Below are positions 16,762 to 24,964 of a stretch of DNA of 64,000 nt, piece after piece (position 1 is the first letter of the stretch; each line of letters begins with the position of its first letter). Origin of the DNA: an uncultured Bacilli bacterium. GTDB taxonomy: Bacteria > Bacillota_I > Bacilli_A > RFN20 > CAG-449. The position numbers and the translations under genes are program-made. The notes beneath the pieces were generated by a model that was not told the origin of the DNA, did no database searches, and was given only the letters and a program-made list of their open reading frames with translations. The DNA is taken from the NCBI GenBank assembly GCA_944332075.1, contig CALVJL010000003.1, forward strand, positions 84,086 to 148,085, read 5' to 3'.

Positions 16762-19142
16762 GATCTTAAATAAGCTCCTAACTTTTTGTTAAGAACGCTA
16801 ATAATTGTGTTTTCTAATGGATCAATATCACTATCAGATAAAGTCTTATCAAGTGATTGATAAGTAATACTTAAAGCTAATGACTTAAAGCCTTCTTCGA
16901 TGTGTTCACCTTGATATACATCAAAAATTTCAACGTTCTTAACTAACGTCTTACCTTCTTTTTTAATCAACTTGACAACTTCTCCTGCGCTGATATCTGT
17001 CTTTAAAACAAAAGCATAATCGCGTGAGATTGCTGGATAACGTGAAATTTTTTCCATCTTTTTTACCGATGTCTTTAATTCTAAGAATTTATCTAAATTT
17101 ATATCAAGAATGTAGGTTTCACCGATATCTTCACTTAGCGAAGGATGAATTTCACCCATTACTCCGACTAATGTATTTCCAAAATAGATACCAGCCGAAC
17201 GACCTGGATGGAGGTATGGAGACTTAATTAAATTAATTTTATAACGATTCTCATCAATTGAAAGCAATGACATCATTGATTGGAAGAGTCCCGAAACATC
17301 GTAAAAATCATATTTGCGAGTTGCCATTTTTCCTCGAGAATAATCTTCACCTCTTAAAGCGATAGCTAATTCATTATATGATTGCTTATCGGTCGTAATT
17401 TCAGAAATCTCAAAGATTGCCAAATTTTCATTTTGGTGAGCGATGTTATATTTTAAGACATTAATAAGCGAAGGTATTAACCCTCTTCTCATGACGGAAT
17501 GGTCGCTAGTCATCGGGTTCATTACTTTTATTTCAGCATCCTCGTTTAAGAAAACTAATTGTTTGTTTTCTTCAGGTGAAACCAATGTATAGGTCATAAC
17601 CTCGTGAAGCGAAACAGCGATTAGATGTTCACGAATTCTTTTTAACAAGACTTTCTTTTCATCAAGTCCGCCTAAAGTTGTTTCCATGCTCGGCAAAGTC
17701 GCTTTAACTTTGTCTAATCCGAGAAGACGAATTACCTCTTCACTTAAATCAGCGTCGCAGTGTAAATCAATGCGGTAAGATGGAACGACAGCAGTAAATT
17801 TATCGCCGTCATCAATAACTTCTATCTCTAATCTTTCTAAAGTATTTTTAATCTCTTCTTTAGTAAAATCGGTTCCAAGACGGCCGTTAATATATGAATA
17901 TGTGCAAGCAATTTTTGTTTTGTCATGTGAAAGATGATCTTCATTAACCATTGCGCAAACAATTTTAGCATCGGCTAAGTCTTTTAAAAGTTGCACAGTC
18001 AAATTTAGAACATACTCGGTTTGATGAGGATTAATCCCTTTAATAAAGTGCGCAGATGAATCAGAAGCTAAGCCTAAACGCTTGGAAGTTCTTCTGACAT
18101 TTACCCCATTAAAGTAAGCAGCTTCAACCGCAATATTTTTTGTATTGGAATTAACTGCACAACTCTCGCTTCCCATAACTCCGCCAAGGCAACCAATCAT
18201 TTTATCGTTTTTAATAACGATATCACCTTTTTGTAATTGGTAAGTTTTTCCATCAAGAGCAGTGAATGGTCCTTCGTAATCGCTACTTACTTCAAAATTT
18301 TTCGAACCGAATAAATCAAGATCATACATATGAAGAGGTTGTCCGGTAGTAACCATAATAAAATTACCAATATCAACAATATTATTAATTGAGCGGATTC
18401 CTTGTCCTTGCAAAGCTCTCTTAAGCCAAAGAGGAGATTCTTTTACTGTAAGGCCTTTGACTTCAGTTAAAGCGAATTGCTGACACTCATCAGTTGAAAT
18501 TTTGACAGTTAAATCACTCTTATCGGTTAAAATTTCTTTCATCTCCGGTAGAACAACTTTTCTTTGAAAAAGCGCGCCGAGCTCTTTAGCTAAGGCAAAA
18601 ATTGATAAGCAGTCCGGACGATTAGCTAAAACATTGATGTCTAAAATGACATCATCAAGTCCTAAATATTCTAAAACGTTCTCATTTCCAACCACTGCAT
18701 CGCTTGGAAGTTCTTCAATTCCGCTAAGTTGAGCTGGCGTTAACTCAGCTTTATCAACGCCGATTTCGTATAAAGCGCAGCACATTCCATTTGATTCGAC
18801 ATTTCTAATTTTTGACTGTTTAATTTCAACATTATCAAATCCTAAATGTGCCCCAACCATTGCGACAATTACTTTTAAGCCAGTTCTGGCATTAGGTGCT
18901 CCACAAACAATTTGCTTAATTCCATATTTTGGTCCGAGATCAACTTTTAGAACATGCAAGTGATCAGAATCAGGATGTTTTTCACATTCTAAAATTTCAC
19001 CGATTATTAGGTGATCGGCCTTTGCTAAAGGTCTAATTTCTTCAACTTCAAGTTGAGCGAAGGTTAATTTATCCGCAATTTCTTCAGGAGTTAGATTGCT
19101 CAAATCAACATATTTTTTTAATAAATTTAAACTTGCTCTCAT
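16758..19142 (-). CDS. pheT: Phenylalanine-tRNA ligase beta subunit
   Basis: This 794-residue subunit has the full bacterial PheT layout. There is an N-terminal tRNA-binding EMAPII-like domain (LIIGEILECEKHPDSDHLHVLKVDLG, ~residues 45-70), a B3/B4 editing region, the B5 domain near ~400-470, a catalytic-like core, and a C-terminal anticodon-binding FDX-ACB domain starting at KMEKISRYPAISRDYAFVLK. It pairs with PheS to form the alpha2-beta2 enzyme. It starts 2 bases after the pheS stop. Confidence 0.97.
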   Translation of the reverse strand: MRASLNLLKKYVDLSNLTPEEIADKLTFAQLEVEEIRPLAKADHLIIGEILECEKHPDSDHLHVLKVDLGPKYGIKQIVCGAPNARTGLKVIVAMVGAHLGFDNVEIKQSKIRNVESNGMCCALYEIGVDKAELTPAQLSGIEELPSDAVVGNENVLEYLGLDDVILDINVLANRPDCLSIFALAKELGALFQRKVVLPEMKEILTDKSDLTVKISTDECQQFALTEVKGLTVKESPLWLKRALQGQGIRSINNIVDIGNFIMVTTGQPLHMYDLDLFGSKNFEVSSDYEGPFTALDGKTYQLQKGDIVIKNDKMIGCLGGVMGSESCAVNSNTKNIAVEAAYFNGVNVRRTSKRLGLASDSSAHFIKGINPHQTEYVLNLTVQLLKDLADAKIVCAMVNEDHLSHDKTKIACTYSYINGRLGTDFTKEEIKNTLERLEIEVIDDGDKFTAVVPSYRIDLHCDADLSEEVIRLLGLDKVKATLPSMETTLGGLDEKKVLLKRIREHLIAVSLHEVMTYTLVSPEENKQLVFLNEDAEIKVMNPMTSDHSVMRRGLIPSLINVLKYNIAHQNENLAIFEISEITTDKQSYNELAIALRGEDYSRGKMATRKYDFYDVSGLFQSMMSLLSIDENRYKINLIKSPYLHPGRSAGIYFGNTLVGVMGEIHPSLSEDIGETYILDINLDKFLELKTSVKKMEKISRYPAISRDYAFVLKTDISAGEVVKLIKKEGKTLVKNVEIFDVYQGEHIEEGFKSLALSITYQSLDKTLSDSDIDPLENTIISVLNKKLGAYLRS

Positions 19143-19144
19143 AA

Positions 19145-20179
19145 TTACTCCTTATCAAATTGTTTGAGGAATCTCAAATCGTTAGTATAGAATCGGCGAA
19201 TATCATCAACGCCAAATTTTAACATAGCTGTTCTTTCAATACCAATTCCAAAGGCAAATCCTTGATAAACTTTAGTATCAAATCCACACATTTCTAGGAC
19301 ATGTGGATGAACCATTCCTGCACCGAGAATTTCAATCCAGCCAGTTCCTTTACAAAGTGAGCAGCCTTTTCCTCCGCATTCAAAACAGGAAATATCAACT
19401 TCAACAGATGGTTCGGTAAAAGGGAAATATGATGATCTCATTCTAATTTTTCTCTTTTCACCAAACATTTTTTTAGCGAATAATTCTAAAGTTCCTAATA
19501 AATCACCAAGTGAAATATTCTTATCGATAACTAAGCCTTCAATTTGACCAAATTGATGAGAATGGGTTGCATCGTCATCGCGGCGATACACTTTACCAGG
19601 AGAAATAATTTTAATTGGACCAACTCCATGTTTGGCTAACATAACTCTAGCCTGAACTGGTGAAGTTTGACTACGTAAAAGGTTATTATCGTCAATAAAG
19701 AAGGTGTCCTGCATATCGCGAGCCGGGTGATCCTTTGGTACATTTAATAATTCAAAATTAAAGTGATCAGTTTCTTTTTCCGGACCTTCTACTATTTGAT
19801 ATCCCATAGAAGTGAAAATATCACTAATTTCATCAACGATGGTAGTAAAAAGATGCTTTGAACCGCGTAAATAATTTCTTGGAGTTAATGTAATATCAAT
19901 TTTTTCTTTTTCAAGTTTTTCTTCAAGAGCCTTTTTAGCTAAATCTTCTTTTTTTGCTTCTAAAGCAGAATTAATATCATTCTTTGAAGTATTGATTAAT
20001 TGTCCAAATGCAGCTTTTTCATCTTTAGAAAGTTCTTTCATATGGCTCATAAAAGACATTAATTCACTTTTCTTTGAAAGATATAAATTTCTAATATCGT
20101 TTAATTTATCAAGATTATCAGCATTAGCAATAGCTTGTTTTGCTTCGCTAACAATTTGTAAGATTCTTTTTTCCTTCAT
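19145..20179 (-). CDS. pheS: Phenylalanine-tRNA ligase alpha subunit
   Basis: This 344-residue class II synthetase catalytic subunit has an N-terminal coiled coil (~1-85), motif 1 around [21 protein letters not shown], the [11 protein letters not shown] block, motif 2 ([21 protein letters not shown]) and motif 3 ([14 protein letters not shown]). The Cys-rich insert [17 protein letters not shown] is typical of Firmicutes-type PheS. It starts 2 bases after ftsZ and is followed at once by pheT. No T-box is visible in front because it lies inside the ftsQAZ operon. Confidence 0.97.
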   Translation of the reverse strand: MKEKRILQIVSEAKQAIANADNLDKLNDIRNLYLSKKSELMSFMSHMKELSKDEKAAFGQLINTSKNDINSALEAKKEDLAKKALEEKLEKEKIDITLTPRNYLRGSKHLFTTIVDEISDIFTSMGYQIVEGPEKETDHFNFELLNVPKDHPARDMQDTFFIDDNNLLRSQTSPVQARVMLAKHGVGPIKIISPGKVYRRDDDATHSHQFGQIEGLVIDKNISLGDLLGTLELFAKKMFGEKRKIRMRSSYFPFTEPSVEVDISCFECGGKGCSLCKGTGWIEILGAGMVHPHVLEMCGFDTKVYQGFAFGIGIERTAMLKFGVDDIRRFYTNDLRFLKQFDKE

Positions 20180-20181
20180 AA

Positions 20182-21309
20182 CTATTCCTCATCGCTATTT
20201 TGTTCTTTTTTCTGATTAAGGAAAAATGGGAGAACATTATCATCTTCCTCTTCATCAGCATCTTGATGATCAACCGGTTGAGCGATAACTGTTTCATTAT
20301 TCTCAGCTAACGGATCAAATTCGCTATCAAATTCTGTAGCGACAATAGAGATTAACATTTCGTCATTAAGTTCATCGTTCATCTGAACACCAAAAATAAT
20401 ATTTGGAGTATTTTCTGAAGCTGATGTTATATAATCAATAGCTTCTTTAACCTCATCAAGGGAAACATTCGTTCCGCAAGTGACATTAGCAATAATTGAA
20501 TGCGAACCTTTAATTGAAGCTTCAAGCAATGGTGAAAGTAAAGCGCTAGACGCAGCATCTGTAGCTTTTTTCGGTCCCTTACCAGAGCCAAAACCGATAA
20601 GTGCTAAACCCTTGCCTTCAAGTGTTGCTTTAACATCAGCAAAGTCAAGGTTGATAACTCCTGGTAAAACAATTAAATCGGTAATAGTTTTAACTGCTTG
20701 TACTAAGACGCGATCAGCTTCAGCAAAGGCTTCTTTAAATGGACGAGTACCATTCATCATCATCAATTTATCGTTGCTTACTATAATAATTGCATCGACA
20801 TATTGTTTTAAATCATTGATTCCATCAATAGCATTTTTTCTACGTTTTTCGCCTTCAAAAGAGAATGGTCTAGTGACGATAGCAACGGTTAATGCTCCGA
20901 CATCTTTTGCAATTTTAGCTACGACAGGAGCAGCACCAGTACCAGTTCCACCGCCCATTCCAGCAGCGATGAAAACCATATTAGCACCTTCAAGAATTTC
21001 TCTAATTTCTTTTTCAGAAGCTTCAGCGGCGATTTTACCAACTTTTGGATTACCGCCAGCACCTAAACCATGAGTAACGTCTTTTCCTAAGATTAACTTA
21101 TGTTCCGCTTTTGATGAAGCTAACGCTTGAGCATCAGTATTGCAGGCATAAAAAGTAACACCTAATAAATTTTCAGCGACCATTTGATTAACAGCGTTTG
21201 ATCCGCCACCACCGCAGCCGATGACAACAATTCGCGCTACCGGCTCTAATGCGGAGAAGGATTCTTCCTTTTTTGTTTCTTCAACTTGTTGTAATGTATA
21301 TTCGTCCAT
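20182..21309 (-). CDS. ftsZ: Cell division protein FtsZ
   Basis: This 375-residue tubulin-like GTPase polymerises into the Z-ring. [14 protein letters not shown] and the tubulin signature [13 protein letters not shown] are present, along with the T7-loop region [15 protein letters not shown]. The C-terminal peptide [11 protein letters not shown] matches the conserved tail that binds FtsA, and it sits after an acidic linker. A strong GGGGGAG ribosome site lies 8 bases before the ATG. It follows ftsA by 14 bases and precedes pheS by 2, so pheST expression is linked to division genes. Confidence 0.97.
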   Translation of the reverse strand: MDEYTLQQVEETKKEESFSALEPVARIVVIGCGGGGSNAVNQMVAENLLGVTFYACNTDAQALASSKAEHKLILGKDVTHGLGAGGNPKVGKIAAEASEKEIREILEGANMVFIAAGMGGGTGTGAAPVVAKIAKDVGALTVAIVTRPFSFEGEKRRKNAIDGINDLKQYVDAIIIVSNDKLMMMNGTRPFKEAFAEADRVLVQAVKTITDLIVLPGVINLDFADVKATLEGKGLALIGFGSGKGPKKATDAASSALLSPLLEASIKGSHSIIANVTCGTNVSLDEVKEAIDYITSASENTPNIIFGVQMNDELNDEMLISIVATEFDSEFDPLAENNETVIAQPVDHQDADEEEDDNVLPFFLNQKKEQNSDEE

Positions 21310-21323
21310 AAATCTATCTCCCC

Positions 21324-22526
21324 CTATAATTCTTCATCGAATTTATAATTTTGTTTTTTGCTAACTTTTTTATTATCAACGCGGGTTATGGAAGAAGTAA
21401 TAGTTTCTTCCTCAACAACTGGTGTTCGCTTTGATTCGTATTTTATTATTCCGAGAACGGAAATCATGTTTTTATTGCGCGCTCCGATATTTTCCATATC
21501 GAAATTTAATACTGTCCGATTAAGCGCATTAGCTAAAAGCATGTAGAAGTTATTGAGATTGCTCGTTCCACCGATAACGATTAGCGGCAAATTCTCACTA
21601 CCTTCAAAATCACTTTCTAAGAGATCTCTTACTTTTTCTAGATTTCTCTTAAGCACATCTTTAATTGCTTGACGCAAATCGTCAAAGGTGATTTTGCCTT
21701 CAATATATAATGGGAATGCAGGCGACTTTTCCATTCCATAGCGACATTTTAATAATTCAGCTTCGTTATAGGAAAGGTTAAATCTTCGACCTATTTCATT
21801 TGTAATATCATCTCCGCCGAAAAGAATTGTCTTACTATCAATAACTTGTGTTTTATTGTGAACAAAGGAAACTGTCGTTAATTGATAACCAATATCGAGT
21901 AAAATATATGACTCCGGCATTTTCGCTTTAGTTGAAAGATATAATGCTGCGGCATGAGATGATGGAACAAGATGTTTTAAAGTCAAACCGCTTTGGGAAA
22001 TTAGATGCTTGACAGCATTAACAAGCGGCGTATCTAGAGCATAAATCGCGCCATGTAAAGAAAGTGACTGCGATATTTTTCCAAGAGGTTCTTCATCATA
22101 ACGCTCTGTTTCATTGATGATATAAGTATCCGGCACAATATCAATAATTGTTAAATCCTTATATAGCGAAGCATTACTCTTTTTCATCGCCGTTAAGATA
22201 TTCATCGTATCGACATGTTGAATAACATTGTTTCCGTCAACGGTGATTGTTGTTCCGGTATCAACTTTACAAAGCATATTAATTGACGGCAAAGCAACGG
22301 TTACATCAGTAAAATGAATTTTTAAGTGATCCTCAATTTCTTTAACAACGCTTTGAAAAGTTTTCAAAACTAAAGGCTCATCAATAATCATGCCGTTTTT
22401 TAAACCGTGGCAATCAGCTTCAACTTTATCAAGTACATAAATTTGATTATTGAGACAAAAACCGGCTAGGCATTTAATTGCCCGTGAAGTGAATTCAACT
22501 CCAAGATAATAATTGCTATTCTCCAT
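21324..22526 (-). CDS. ftsA: Cell division protein FtsA
   Basis: This 400-residue actin-like protein tethers FtsZ to the membrane. It opens MENSNYYLGVEFTSRAIKCL (phosphate-1 region), has the SHVP_FtsA insert after LINMLCKVDTG, the phosphate-2 strand SYILLDIGYQLTTVSF and the adenosine motif LIVIGGTSNLNNF. The C-terminal ~25 residues are basic (VDNKKVSKKQNYKF) and may form the membrane-binding helix, although they look less amphipathic than usual. An in-frame TTG at 22535 exists, but GGAGG is spaced 10 bases from the ATG at 22526. It overlaps the end of ftsQ by 11 bases. Confidence 0.92.
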   Translation of the reverse strand: MENSNYYLGVEFTSRAIKCLAGFCLNNQIYVLDKVEADCHGLKNGMIIDEPLVLKTFQSVVKEIEDHLKIHFTDVTVALPSINMLCKVDTGTTITVDGNNVIQHVDTMNILTAMKKSNASLYKDLTIIDIVPDTYIINETERYDEEPLGKISQSLSLHGAIYALDTPLVNAVKHLISQSGLTLKHLVPSSHAAALYLSTKAKMPESYILLDIGYQLTTVSFVHNKTQVIDSKTILFGGDDITNEIGRRFNLSYNEAELLKCRYGMEKSPAFPLYIEGKITFDDLRQAIKDVLKRNLEKVRDLLESDFEGSENLPLIVIGGTSNLNNFYMLLANALNRTVLNFDMENIGARNKNMISVLGIIKYESKRTPVVEEETITSSITRVDNKKVSKKQNYKFDEEL

Positions 22527-23337
22527 CTTTATCAAGCCTCCATTCTGAAGTAATTTCCTGGTTATTGTTTACTAAGCGAAAATATAACGAATAATATTTA
22601 ATTTGTTGATTTCCAAAACTACTTTGGGATAATACCATTTTACTTTTATCTATTTCGTTATATACATTTAGAACATTATTTTTTCTTAATTGTCCGAGAT
22701 AATAACTTAAGGAAAATTCATCATCAAAACTGAATCTTACCCTGATAAAATTATCATCTGCAAATGAGTAATAAAAATAAAATTCCCCATCATACTGCGA
22801 TAAAGAAATATATTCAGAATTTTTTTCTAAAGCGTTGAGATTTGCCGAAATGATTAAAGATTTTTCGTAAGAAGTCAAATCAGTTGGCACCTCACCTAAA
22901 AATTCTGGAGCGAGAAGGCTTTGCTGCTGATAGTAATCGTTTGTAGAACCTTCAACTACTTCCCCATCATACAAATAGCAAGAAGAGTCATTAACAAACG
23001 AAACAGCTTTTTCTAAAAAACTAATTTTGAAAGTTAACGGATTTAGAGTCACATCAATATTAGTTAATTCGCTATGAGACTTTAATTTTGTCTCAATATC
23101 TTTGCTATTTAAGGAAAAAACGGACGTGTTTTCATCAATATCTAGATAATTAAGAATTCTTTCCTTGTTTAAAGCGATACCTCCATCAATTATTAGTTTT
23201 CCCGCCTTCGAAGTTGGTGATAGCAGATACAAAAGCAAGCAAAGAAACATCGCTATTACAAAGGCAAAGCGAACAAAAAAATTGACTAACTCTCGACGAT
23301 TTTTTTTCTTCACTAAAATCTGATAAGAATTTTCCAT
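22516..23337 (-). CDS. ftsQ: Division protein FtsQ/DivIB
   Basis: This protein of about 273 residues has a basic cytoplasmic head (VKKKNRRELVNFFVRF), one transmembrane segment (FAFVIAMFLCLLLYLL) and a POTRA domain (LIIDGGIALNKERILNYLDI ... VFSLNSKDIETKL ... SFLEKAVSFV). This is the FtsQ/DivIB plan. The C-terminal beta domain is present but divergent. The ATG at 23337 is preferred over 23364 because AAAGG lies 8 bases before it. It sits between recJ and ftsA, so ftsQ-ftsA-ftsZ keep the classical order even though mur genes are missing here. Confidence 0.85.
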   Translation of the reverse strand: MENSYQILVKKKNRRELVNFFVRFAFVIAMFLCLLLYLLSPTSKAGKLIIDGGIALNKERILNYLDIDENTSVFSLNSKDIETKLKSHSELTNIDVTLNPLTFKISFLEKAVSFVNDSSCYLYDGEVVEGSTNDYYQQQSLLAPEFLGEVPTDLTSYEKSLIISANLNALEKNSEYISLSQYDGEFYFYYSFADDNFIRVRFSFDDEFSLSYYLGQLRKNNVLNVYNEIDKSKMVLSQSSFGNQQIKYYSLYFRLVNNNQEITSEWRLDKDGE

Positions 23338-23389
23338 ACCCAGTACCTTTTTTAATCTTACCATAATTAAAAGTAAAAAGTTTATCTTT

Positions 23390-24922
23390 TTAAGGTTTAA
23401 TTTTGATAATTCTTAATTGAGGAGTAATATGCGAGTTAAACACGTTTTTTTCTAAATTTCCTAAAAGCAAGCAAGTCTCCGCATTTTCCGGTTTTTTCAT
23501 ATTGAAACCAATAGCAGAAAATGACTGATTATTGACTTTTAGGTGTTGATTTTCTTTACCAATTGGCGACAAAAAAGATGTATTGATTCTAATGCCGAGC
23601 AATGGTTCAGGGAATCCTTGTCCAAATGGTTTAAAAGTTTCAATTGTTTGAATATTTTCTAATGTAATTTCATTTTCTGAAATATCAATATATTCATCAT
23701 CTTTTTCTTCAATGACTTGTTTTTTCATGAAAAGATTGCCAGTTTCTATAAAGCTCGTTAAATCTTCTTTTTTTAAAGATAATCCCCCTGCGCTATGATG
23801 TCCGCCACCAGTCAATAAATAAGATTTTTCTTCTTCAAGCAAAGAAAGAATATTAAAATCATTCGCAGTGCGAATTGATCCTTTAATAACTCCCTTTTCA
23901 CTAGAATCAGTTAAAACAATTGAAACTTTGTGATACAAATTTGCTAGTTGACCGGCCAAAAGACCAACAAGCCCCTCTTTCAAATCTTTTTTATAATACA
24001 CAATCAAATGCGCATCTTTAAAATCCGGTAGAAGTTTAATTTCTTGTCGCAAGAGAATTTTTCTTTTCTCATTAACCGCGATAATTTCCTCGGCAATATT
24101 TGAATCATCATTCAAAACAAATTCGACTAACCGAGATATTACGGCTTTTTCCAACATTCTGCCATATGCATTAAGTTTTGGTATAATATCAAATCCTAAA
24201 ACTTTTTCATCGATATATGCCTGATTAGTCAATTTCCATAAACTGTTATTCTTATTAGAATTTAAAGCTTTTATTCCTAATCTTACTAATATGCGGTTAT
24301 AAGATTTTAATTCCATCATATCGGAAATTGTAGCCGTCATCGCTAGGATTAAATTTTTTTCGTCGATTCCATCAAGAAGCAATCGCGAGACCATAAATGC
24401 GACATAAGAAGCACAATTAAGAACATTTTTTTCCTTTTTTAAATACGGATGAACAATAATTGCTCGCTGATCAGGACTTCTTTCAAAATCATGATGATCA
24501 AGTATTAAAACTTTAATTTCCCTATCCAAGAGAAAATGTACCGCTTCATCTTGGTGAACACCATTGTCGACCAAAATTACCAAATTATACCCTTTATCAG
24601 CAATTTGTTGAGCCCGTGTAAGATTAATACCATAACCATCAACATAACGCGACGGCAAATAATATCCTCTTTTTCCCCCAAGCAAATTCAAAGTATTAAC
24701 CATTATCGATGTTGAGCAAATTCCGTCGACATCATAATCTCCATATACCATTATTTTTTTATTCTTTGATAATGCATTCTTGATTAAGGATGCAGCTTCT
24801 TGAATGTTTAAAAAATTATTAGGGTCTTCTAAATCAAATGTATCGATATCCCGGGTCATTACCTCATATTCTTGCGATGAAAGATGGTAATAATTTAAAA
24901 GTTTTTCTAAGAATGAATTCAT
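23390..24922 (-). CDS. recJ: Single-stranded-DNA exonuclease RecJ
   Basis: This 510-residue DHH-family 5'-3' exonuclease is used in recombination and mismatch repair. Motifs are MVYGDYDVDGICST (DHH motif I), LVILVDNG, VLILDHHDFERS (the DHH motif) and the DHHA1 motif GGGHHSAGGLS, followed by a short OB-like tail ending in QLRIIKIKP. It is shorter than Bacillus RecJ, which carries an extra C-terminal domain, but the catalytic core is complete. It follows the secDF terminator and appears to head the recJ-ftsQAZ-pheST-thyX unit, with GAGG 8 bases before the ATG. Confidence 0.93.
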   Translation of the reverse strand: MNSFLEKLLNYYHLSSQEYEVMTRDIDTFDLEDPNNFLNIQEAASLIKNALSKNKKIMVYGDYDVDGICSTSIMVNTLNLLGGKRGYYLPSRYVDGYGINLTRAQQIADKGYNLVILVDNGVHQDEAVHFLLDREIKVLILDHHDFERSPDQRAIIVHPYLKKEKNVLNCASYVAFMVSRLLLDGIDEKNLILAMTATISDMMELKSYNRILVRLGIKALNSNKNNSLWKLTNQAYIDEKVLGFDIIPKLNAYGRMLEKAVISRLVEFVLNDDSNIAEEIIAVNEKRKILLRQEIKLLPDFKDAHLIVYYKKDLKEGLVGLLAGQLANLYHKVSIVLTDSSEKGVIKGSIRTANDFNILSLLEEEKSYLLTGGGHHSAGGLSLKKEDLTSFIETGNLFMKKQVIEEKDDEYIDISENEITLENIQTIETFKPFGQGFPEPLLGIRINTSFLSPIGKENQHLKVNNQSFSAIGFNMKKPENAETCLLLGNLEKNVFNSHITPQLRIIKIKP

Positions 24923-24932
24923 CGTTTTTTCC

Positions 24933-24960
24933 TCAAAAAAAGGTCGCAGAAGCGACCTTA
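24933..24960 (-). terminator. Terminator after secDF
   Basis: AAGGTCGC and GCGACCTT (24940-24959) form a tight 8-bp stem with a 4-base loop, followed on the minus strand by seven T. It lies between the secDF stop and the recJ ribosome site. Confidence 0.92.
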
Positions 24961-24964
24961 TTTA

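Noticed and set aside
20480..21073. Long plus-strand open frame of 197 codons inside ftsZ
   Set aside because: It lies opposite a certain ftsZ gene, has a composition typical of an antisense shadow, and has no ribosome site or family pattern.
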